This document shows, piece by piece, positions 1 through 4,167 of a DNA stretch of 5,761 bases (position 1 is the stretch's first letter; each line of letters starts with the position of its first letter). The notes under the pieces are model-generated. The model did not search any database, was not told the origin of the DNA, and saw only the letters and a list, made by a program, of their open reading frames with translations. Source of the stretch: Streptomyces katrae (GTDB taxonomy: Bacteria; Actinomycetota; Actinomycetes; Streptomycetales; Streptomycetaceae); the NCBI RefSeq assembly GCF_000966975.1, contig NZ_JZWV01001196.1, forward strand, positions 1 to 5,761, given 5' to 3'. The position numbers and the translations under genes are program-made.

Positions 1-432
1 CACCAGTTCCGCCGCGCTGCCGGGCGGCAGGACGACCCCCGACCGCAGCGGGAACACCTCGTCCACCTCGCCCCGCATGCCCCCGACCACGATGATGTGC
101 CCCGCTTCGGGCACCGACAGGCTCAGGCTCACCCCGCCGCCGGCCGCCGCGAGTTCCCGCAGCGGCTGGGCCGCCGCGGCCCGCAGCGCACGCGCCGGAT
201 GCCAGGCCTGCCCCAGCCGGAACGTACGCGGCCCCAGCCGGTAGCGCCCCTCGTGACTCTGCACCGCGCCCAGCGCGACCAGCTGCCCGAGCAGCCGGTG
301 GGCGGTGGCCTTCGGCAGCGCGGCGTCGCTCGCCAGCCGGGTCAGCCCCACCTCGTCGTCGTGCGCGAGCACTTCCATCAGAGCGAACGCGCCTTCCAGC
401 ACGCCGCGGCCCTCTGCGCCGGATCTCGCCAT
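1..432 (-). CDS. IclR-family transcriptional regulator, N-terminal 144 residues (C-terminus off the left edge)
   Basis: This DNA-binding regulator is read leftward from ATG at 432-430 and is still open at base 1. Residues about 8-72 form the IclR winged helix-turn-helix: the stretch GVLEGAFALMEVLA, then LTRLASDAALPKATAHRLLG (30-49) as the helix-turn-helix core, then the wing ending in YRLGPRTFRLG (64-74). From about residue 75 the effector-binding domain begins; PLRSGVVLPPGSAAELV at the edge resembles the ligand-pocket region of the family. Family members are about 250 residues, so roughly 100 are missing. The start is supported by a Shine-Dalgarno sequence AGAGGGGGA (complement of 438-446) five bases upstream. 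The gene diverges from the peptide cassette starting at 669, so it is a candidate local regulator of it. IclR proteins usually sense small organic acids or signals; the ligand cannot be read from this part. Family call is confident; its target is inference. Confidence 0.88.
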   Translation of the reverse strand, partial: MARSGAEGRGVLEGAFALMEVLAHDDEVGLTRLASDAALPKATAHRLLGQLVALGAVQSHEGRYRLGPRTFRLGQAWHPARALRAAAAQPLRELAAAGGGVSLSLSVPEAGHIIVVGGMRGEVDEVFPLRSGVVLPPGSAAELV

Positions 433-450
433 GAGGGTCCCCCTCTCATG
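430..450. repeat. Near-palindrome overlapping the start codon and ribosome-binding site of the IclR gene
   Basis: CATGAGGG (430-437) is mirrored by CCCTC-TC-ATG (441-450) with a two-base bulge. The element covers the minus-strand Shine-Dalgarno sequence and the ATG, so in the IclR mRNA it could fold over the start, or as DNA act as an autoregulatory site. It may also be chance in GC-rich DNA. Confidence 0.3.
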
Positions 451-452
451 CC

Positions 453-475
453 GGGGCCGTCGGTCGGACGGCCCC
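453..475. repeat. Perfect 9-bp inverted repeat upstream of the IclR gene
   Basis: GGGGCCGTC (453-461) pairs exactly with GACGGCCCC (467-475) across a five-base loop GGTCG. It lies about 20 bases upstream of the IclR start, in its probable 5' leader. It could be a hairpin in that transcript or a binding site. No U-run follows on either strand, so it is not a classical terminator. Confidence 0.45.
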
Positions 476-535
476 CCACAATTCCCCGTTCGGACCAGGT
501 CAGTTGGGGTGTCCGTATGGTTACCCTCACTCGCC

Positions 536-552
536 GGTCCGTTGAATGGACC
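536..552. promoter_or_regulatory. Candidate operator: GGTCC-N7-GGACC inverted repeat
   Basis: GGTCC (536-540) and GGACC (548-552) are separated by GTTGAAT, giving a 17-bp dyad in the lower-GC part of the divergent region, 117 bases upstream of the peptide start. Size and place suit a dimeric regulator, but nothing in the sequence ties it to a particular protein. Confidence 0.25.
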
Positions 553-587
553 CGATCATTGCCCGCTCGCTGCGATCGCGCCACTGT

Positions 588-609
588 GTTCTCCGTCAAG
601 GGACGGAAC
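588..609. promoter_or_regulatory. Candidate IclR-type operator upstream of the peptide gene
   Basis: GTTC-T-CCGTC (588-597) and GACGGAAC (602-609) form a dyad around AAGG; six base pairs (TCCGTC/GACGGA) are continuous, with further pairing after a one-base bulge. IclR-family operators are often palindromes with TTCC/GGAA-like half-sites, so this is the best site in the divergent region for the neighbouring regulator. A weak promoter-like pair, TTGCCC at 559-564 and CACTGT at 582-587 with 17-bp spacing, would put transcription start inside this dyad, which would suit repression. The promoter match is too poor to call separately. Confidence 0.3.
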
Positions 610-615
610 ACCGGG

Positions 616-628
616 CCTCCTGCGGAGG
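616..628 (+). other. Small leader hairpin CCTCC-TGC-GGAGG upstream of the peptide gene
   Basis: A five-bp stem (616-620 with 624-628) closes a three-base loop. Its right arm is a Shine-Dalgarno-like GGAGG four bases before an in-frame GTG at 633, which could extend the peptide to 41 residues. The hairpin would hide that site and favour the ATG at 669. The 12 codons between include CCA, AAA, ACA and CAT, atypical of coding DNA here, so the longer form is unlikely. Confidence 0.25.
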
Positions 629-655
629 TCAAGTGTTCGTCCGCCCACAGAAAAC

Positions 656-663
656 AGGGGAGG
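656..663 (+). promoter_or_regulatory. Strong ribosome-binding site of the 29-residue peptide gene
   Basis: AGGGGAGG ends five bases before the ATG at 669. It is near-consensus and decides the peptide start, indicating that this very short reading frame is efficiently translated. Confidence 0.75.
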
Positions 664-668
664 CACAT

Positions 669-758
669 ATGAGCGCCATCAAGACGAGCGCCAGGCAGTT
701 CAAGTACGTCATGGGTGCCATGACGTCGGTCTTCTTCTCGTACTGCTCCGTCAGCTGA
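669..758 (+). CDS. 29-residue cationic/hydrophobic peptide, candidate precursor or signal peptide of the cassette
   Basis: I do not recognise this peptide. It has a near-consensus ribosome-binding site, a clean ATG and a TGA at 756-758. It divides into a polar, cationic N-terminus (residues 1-12, with K5, R9 and K12 and no acidic residue) and a hydrophobic, aromatic C-terminal half, YVMGAMTSVFFSYCSVS (13-29). A single Cys26 sits four residues from the end. There is no export-type AxA cleavage site and no extra C-terminal tail. The charge pattern predicts membrane association with N-terminus inside and C-terminus outside. It is the first gene of a cassette with an adenylate-forming enzyme, a presenilin/SPP-like protease and a GNAT, and is separated from them by a stem-loop, as often seen where a precursor is needed in excess. 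Most likely role, by inference: substrate of the downstream enzymes yielding a peptide signal or modified product. Alternatives: a small membrane subunit of the protease, or a regulatory leader peptide. Confidence 0.7.
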   Translation: MSAIKTSARQFKYVMGAMTSVFFSYCSVS

Positions 759-772
759 CGTAGAGCCGAAAA

Positions 773-807
773 GAGGGGGTGGGGGCGGCTTCCGGCCCCA
801 CCCCCTC
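773..807 (+). terminator. GC-rich stem-loop between peptide gene and enzyme gene (attenuator or partial terminator)
   Basis: GAGGGGGTGGGG (773-784) pairs perfectly with CCCCACCCCCTC (796-807), a 12-bp stem around an 11-base loop. It begins 15 bases after the peptide stop and ends 22 bases before the GTG of the next gene. No U-tract follows (GCTACG), so it is not a classical intrinsic terminator; actinobacteria do use U-less hairpins. Likely effects, by inference: partial termination or protection of the upstream mRNA end, making peptide message more abundant than enzyme message. Confidence 0.6.
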
Positions 808-816
808 GCTACGCCT

Positions 817-824
817 GAGGGAGG
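817..824 (+). promoter_or_regulatory. Ribosome-binding site that selects GTG 830 as start of the adenylating-enzyme gene
   Basis: GAGGGAGG ends five bases before GTG 830. An ATG at 826 is only one base away, too close, and opens a frame that does not look coding. The TTG at 930, the only possible start in the frame of the enzyme body before its catalytic region, has no such site. This supports 830 as the real start and implies a frameshift downstream. Confidence 0.6.
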
Positions 825-829
825 CATGA

Positions 830-2252
830 GTGCTGGAGACCGGTGTCCGGCAGGTACGGGTGGCACTGTCCATGGTGTTGGGCCGACGGCTGAGCGCACG
901 GACCGTGGAGCGGCTGGTCGCCGACGCCCTTGCCACGCTGGAGGAGGCTGGAGGAGTTCGGCTCGCTGGGCGACGACGTCGACGAACTGGCCGACGGGCC
1001 GTTCACCGACCCGGACGAGCGCCGGGAGCTGCAGAACCGCGCGCTCCGGCGGACCGTGCGCAAACTCGCCAAGCGCTCGCCCTTCTACCGCGAGCGGCTC
1101 GCCGGAGTGGACCTCGCGGAGCTGACCACCGAGACGCTCACCCGCATCCCGGTCACGCACAAGGCCGACCTGATCGAACGCCCCGCCGACTTCCTGTGCG
1201 GCACCCCGTACCTGGCGACGCAGACGACCGGCACCACCGGCCGCCCCGTCCAGATCTGGCTCTCCCGCTACGAGATGGAACTCTGGCCCGCGCTGATCGC
1301 GCTGTCCCTCGTCCTGCGCGGCGAACTCGGCCCCGGCGACCGGATGCAGATCAACCTCAGCTCCAGGGCGACGGCCGCCGTACAGGAGGACGTCGCGGTG
1401 TGCCGGCTCGCCAACGCGTCGTGCCACGTCGTCGGGCAGATCCCGCCGGACGAGTCCATCGAGCACCTGCTCGGCCGGAGCGGCAACCGTCCCACCATAC
1501 TCACCGGCGCCCCCAGCTACCTGGGCCAGCTGGTGACCGCCGCACGCCGGAGCGGCTACGGACCCGACGACTTCGGGCTGCGGGCGATCTACGGCGGCGG
1601 CGAGATGCTCTCGCGGAACCTGATGGACGCCCTGCGCGAGACGTTCGGGGCCGAGGTCGTCGGCGACGCCTTCGGCATGACCGAGCTGCTGCCCGTCGGC
1701 GGCCGTACCTGTAGCCGGCGCCATCTGCACCTCGACCCCAACATGGGCTACATGGAGGTGCTCGACCTGGAGACGGGCGAGCCCGCCGAACCCGGCCGGC
1801 TCGGCGCGCTGACGGTCACTCCGTACTACCCCTACCGGGAGTGCATGCCCGTCCTGCGGTACAACACCGGTGACGTGGTCCGCACCCTGGAGGAAGAACC
1901 GGACTGCGAACTGGCGGTGGTTCCCGCGGTCTCGTACATCCTCGGCAAGGCGGGCCGGCTGCACCGCACCAGCGACGCCGTCGTGACCCCCCGCGAGATC
2001 GTGGAGGCGCTGGACGGCACCCCCGGGCTGCCGTTCCCGCTGCGCCACCGGGCAACCGTCGGGGCCGACGGCCGACTCCACGTGGAGGTCGCCTCCAAGG
2101 AGGTCACCGCCGCCGAAGTGACCGAGCGGCTGCGGGCCGAGGACATCGAGGCGGACGTCACGGTCCTGCCGCTCGGCGACGAGGAGGCCGCGCGGCGCTT
2201 CCCCCTCCGCTGCGACCTGTTGGAGCACACTTTCACCCGGAGCCCCGCATGA
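830..2252 (+). CDS. PaaK/coenzyme F390 synthetase-like adenylate-forming enzyme (frameshifted near 947)
   Basis: This belongs to the ANL superfamily, in the phenylacetate-CoA ligase/F390 synthetase branch, which activates carboxylates with ATP to an acyl-AMP. Coding starts at GTG 830; after 39 codons the frame shifts by +1 at a 10-bp tandem repeat and continues to the TGA at 2250-2252. Removing one repeat copy gives 470 residues, about the family size. In that numbering: SPFYRERL near 80-87, P-loop TQTTGTTGRP (127-136), FGMTE (278-282), the Cys/His segment CSRRHLHLD (291-299), YNTGD (341-345) and a hinge-like GKAGRLHRTSD (369-379). The C-terminal subdomain has just one Lys, in VASKEV, and ends ARRFPLRCDLLEHTF, so the usual catalytic Lys near the C-terminus is not evident. 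The substrate is unknown; given the neighbours it may activate the peptide's carboxyl end or an acid to be attached to it. Unless frameshifting occurs, the gene as given is broken; a TTG start at 930 would give 440 residues but has no ribosome-binding site. Confidence 0.8.
937..956 (+). repeat. Perfect 10-bp tandem duplication causing a frameshift
   Basis: Two adjacent identical copies of GCTGGAGGAG lie at 937-946 and 947-956. Ten bases is one more than a multiple of three, so the second copy shifts the frame by +1. With one copy the reading is ...ALATLEEFGSLGDD..., joining the frame that starts at GTG 830 to the frame of the enzyme body without any other change. Confidence 0.85.
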
Positions 2253-3199
2253 CGGTCTTCTACCAGCTCGCGGTCACCATCGCCCTGGCGCTCGCGGTGT
2301 GCGCCGGAGCGGTCCACTACTTCCGCACCGTACGCGCGGCGAGGCCGCCGGTCGGCGTCTTCAACGGCCGCGACATCTTCGTGATCATGGGCTTCGTCCT
2401 GGCCCTGCCGTACGTCTACCTCGCGCTGCCCGGCGGAGTCCTCCCGGCCGTTCTCGCCCTCGTCTTCGCGGGCGGGCTGTCCGTAGGCTACCGGCCCGTC
2501 ATCGGCGACGGACGGCTGCGCTGGGCGCTGATCGCCGTACTCATCGCCGGCGTGTTCGCCGCCCACCTGGCCTTCGGTGAGCTCGCCGCACCGTACTGGA
2601 TCGCCAACAGCTGCGTCGTCGGCCTGGTCGTCGTCTCCGCCACCAACCTCAACGTGCAGGGCGGCATGCGGCTGAGGAACGTCGCGTGGTTCCTGCTCGC
2701 GCTCACCCTCTACGACGCGTTCTTCGCCTGGGTCGTCCCCCTGACCGAGGAACTGTCCGAGGCCGTCCAGGGCTATCCGTTCGCCCCCGCGGCCGGGCTG
2801 CGCATCGGCGACGACCTCGGCGCGGTGGTCGGCATGGGCGACCTGCTGGCCTACGCCCTCTTCACCACCACCGCCTACAAGGCGTACGGGAAGGCGGGGC
2901 TGCGCACCGGGATCGCGCTGGTCCTGCTCTTCGGCGCGGTGGCCCCGGTGGTGACCCTGCACGTCGTCGGCGTGGTCACCGGGCACGTCCCGGCGGTGAT
3001 GCCCGCCCAGGTGTTCTTCGGCCCGGCCGCCTTCATCGGCTACCTGCTCCTGCGCCGCCGCGGCCCGGAGCGGCGGATGGCCGAGATCGTGTTCGGCCGT
3101 GAGCGGCTCGGCACGCCCCGGCAGGCGCCGGCCCGCACCGCGCAGGCCCCGGCCGCAGCCGAGCCGGGTCCGGCCGCGGAGGTTACGGTGGCACGATGA
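2249..3199 (+). CDS. Presenilin/signal peptide peptidase-like intramembrane aspartyl protease
   Basis: A 316-residue membrane protein with nine predicted helices: about 4-24, 43-60, 63-80, 92-110, 116-133, 144-165, 191-210, 221-243 and 250-268. Y155-D156 is in helix 6, GMGD (195-198) in helix 7 and MPAQVFFGPA (251-260) at the start of helix 9. These match the YD, GxGD and PAL signatures of GxGD aspartyl proteases in the expected helices; D156 and D198 would be the catalytic pair, with PAL degenerate (PAQ). Positive loops (RTVRAAR, YRPVIGDGRLR, GGMRLRN, KAYGKAGLR, LRRRGPERR) alternate to give N-out/C-in topology, as in signal peptide peptidase. A Pro/Ala-rich tail (271-316) would be cytoplasmic. 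The ATG overlaps the previous stop (ATGA), with GGAG six bases upstream, so translation is probably coupled. By inference it cleaves the 29-residue peptide within the membrane. The motif-helix match is strong; activity is unproven, and a non-proteolytic peptide transporter or receptor is the alternative. Confidence 0.8.
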   Translation: MTVFYQLAVTIALALAVCAGAVHYFRTVRAARPPVGVFNGRDIFVIMGFVLALPYVYLALPGGVLPAVLALVFAGGLSVGYRPVIGDGRLRWALIAVLIAGVFAAHLAFGELAAPYWIANSCVVGLVVVSATNLNVQGGMRLRNVAWFLLALTLYDAFFAWVVPLTEELSEAVQGYPFAPAAGLRIGDDLGAVVGMGDLLAYALFTTTAYKAYGKAGLRTGIALVLLFGAVAPVVTLHVVGVVTGHVPAVMPAQVFFGPAAFIGYLLLRRRGPERRMAEIVFGRERLGTPRQAPARTAQAPAAAEPGPAAEVTVAR

Positions 3200-3708
3200 T
3201 TCGTGTACGGGACATGGACGCGGCCGACATCGAGGCCGTCTCGGCCATCCGGGTCCGGGGGTGGCGGGCGGCGTACGCCGGACTGGTCCCCCGTACCCAT
3301 CTGGACGCCATGACGGTCGAAGACGACGCCGCCCGGCGGCGCGAGTGGTTCTCCCGTCCCGGCCGGACCTCGCGGGACCTCGTGGCGGCCGGCGACCTCG
3401 GCCCCGTGGGGTGGATCTGCTACGGCCGCCCCGGCGGGAGCGAGCCCGCGGGCACCGGCGAGGTGTACGCCCTGTACGCCGCCCCGGAACTGATCGGCAC
3501 GGGCATCGGCCGCGCCCTCCTGGACGAGGCCCACGCCCGTTTGCGCGCCGAGGGGTTCACGGCGTCGGCGCTGTGGGTCCTCGCCGGGAACGAGCGGGCC
3601 CGGCGCTTCTACGAGCGGGCCGGCTACCGGCCGGACGGCCGGACCCGGGACGACGCGTACGAGGACGGGACCGTCCTCACCGAGCTCCGCTACCGCCGCC
3701 CCCTCTGA
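3196..3708 (+). CDS. GNAT-family N-acetyltransferase
   Basis: A 170-residue, full-length single-domain GNAT that transfers an acetyl group from acetyl-CoA to an amine. The N-terminus MIRVRDMDAADIEAVSAIRV is the family's first strand and helix, followed by GWRAAYAGLVP (22-32). Motif A is VYALYAAPELIGTGIGRALL (90-109), with IGTGIG as the acetyl-CoA pyrophosphate loop; an Ile replaces the usual Arg/Gln at its first position. Motif B is NERARRFYERAGY (132-144), containing the conserved Asn and the Tyr (Y139) that commonly acts as general acid. The start overlaps the protease stop as ATGA, so it is translated with the cassette. By inference it could acetylate the peptide N-terminus or a lysine, modify the final product, or give self-protection. 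Substrates of this family cannot be predicted from sequence alone. Confidence 0.85.
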   Translation: MIRVRDMDAADIEAVSAIRVRGWRAAYAGLVPRTHLDAMTVEDDAARRREWFSRPGRTSRDLVAAGDLGPVGWICYGRPGGSEPAGTGEVYALYAAPELIGTGIGRALLDEAHARLRAEGFTASALWVLAGNERARRFYERAGYRPDGRTRDDAYEDGTVLTELRYRRPL

Positions 3709-3797
3709 CCCCGGCCGCGGGCGGAATCCGGCCAGTCGGGGAACCACGGACCGCGGCGGCGTCCGCCCGGAACCCGGGGGAGTGGCATCCTCGACGT
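3709..3797. other. Short gap between the cassette and the ANTAR gene
   Basis: These 89 bases contain no convincing terminator; only weak inverted repeats are present, such as CGGAC (3747-3751) with GTCCG (3761-3765). GGGGGAG at 3776-3782 lies 15 bases before the ATG at 3798, far for a ribosome-binding site. CATCCT at 3786-3791, six bases before the ATG, could be a -10 element of a leaderless transcript, but there is no recognisable -35. Promoter assignment is uncertain. Confidence 0.35.
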
Positions 3798-4167
3798 ATG
3801 GAGGACGAGGCACTGCCGCCGGGAGGGGGCACAGCACCGGAGACGCTGGCCCTGGCCAAGGTGGTGGCCCGGCTGCGCGCCGAGGTCGAGGACCTGGAGG
3901 CGGGGGCCGCGATGGCGGCGGTCCTCGAGCGGGCCAAGGGCGTGGTCATGGCCCAGGAGGGCCTGCCCGCGGACGAGGCGTACGAGCTCCTGCAACGCCG
4001 CGCCGACGGCCACCGGTGCACGCTGACCGAGGAGTGCTGGCTCACCCTGGCCGGCGCCGGCCGGCCCCGGGCCGGGGCCCCGGCCGAGCCGGGGGACGCA
4101 CGGGAGGGGACGGTCTTCCACACCGCCAGGTACGCGGCCGGCGGGGCCTCCGACGCCGGTCAGCGTC
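3798..4167 (+). CDS. ANTAR-domain N-terminal module of a SpoIIE-type phosphatase (frame lost near its end)
   Basis: ANTAR domains are RNA-binding, three-helix modules that normally act as transcription antiterminators. After a short polar start (MEDEALPPGG), residues 17-86 show a helix LALAKVVARLRAEVEDLEAG, then AVLERAKGVVMAQEGLPADE (41-60), which is the hallmark ANTAR core, and AYELLQRRAD followed by EECWLTLAG. After about residue 90 the sequence is a Gly/Ala/Pro linker. This frame stays open to a TGA at 4920-4922, but beyond about 4160 it reads as Arg-rich nonsense, while the neighbouring +1 frame encodes GAF, PAS and phosphatase domains. I therefore read it as the front end of the gene that continues at 4168. 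The junction lies within about 4090-4167; skipping one base near 4155 gives ASDPVSVMIYTR. ATG 3798 is the only sensible start, with a distant Shine-Dalgarno sequence. Confidence 0.7.

Noticed and set aside
97..672. 191-codon plus-strand frame across the IclR gene and the divergent region
   Set aside because: Antisense to a recognisable IclR helix-turn-helix, with Arg/Pro/Gln-rich translation.
633..758. GTG 633 as start of a 41-residue form of the peptide
   Set aside because: It has GGAGG four bases upstream, but that lies in a hairpin arm, and the extra 12 codons have atypical third positions. ATG 669 has a stronger site. Kept only as a minor alternative.
744..758. agr-type thiolactone ring at the peptide C-terminus
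   Set aside because: Cys26 is followed by only three residues, giving a four-residue ring, smaller than the usual five of agr peptides. The chemistry remains open, so this is not asserted.
773..807. Classical Rho-independent terminator
   Set aside because: The stem is strong but no T-run follows, so complete termination before the enzyme gene is not supported.
826..1125. ATG 826 open frame of 99 codons
   Set aside because: Its start is one base from the Shine-Dalgarno sequence and the translation is Arg/Ser/Gly-rich noise.
378..2228. 616-codon open frame on the minus strand, opposite the peptide and enzyme genes
   Set aside because: Low-complexity Gly/Asp/Val/Gln-rich translation with no family motifs, opposite a gene with clear ANL motifs. 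It is an antisense shadow typical of high-GC DNA.
930..2252. TTG 930 as the true start of the adenylating enzyme
   Set aside because: It has no ribosome-binding site and gives MPRWRR before the conserved part. Removing one copy of the tandem repeat instead gives a coherent N-terminus from GTG 830.
1832..2986. 384-codon minus-strand open frame opposite the enzyme and protease genes
   Set aside because: Composition-driven translation without motifs; the plus strand there encodes helices with the YD/GxGD motifs.
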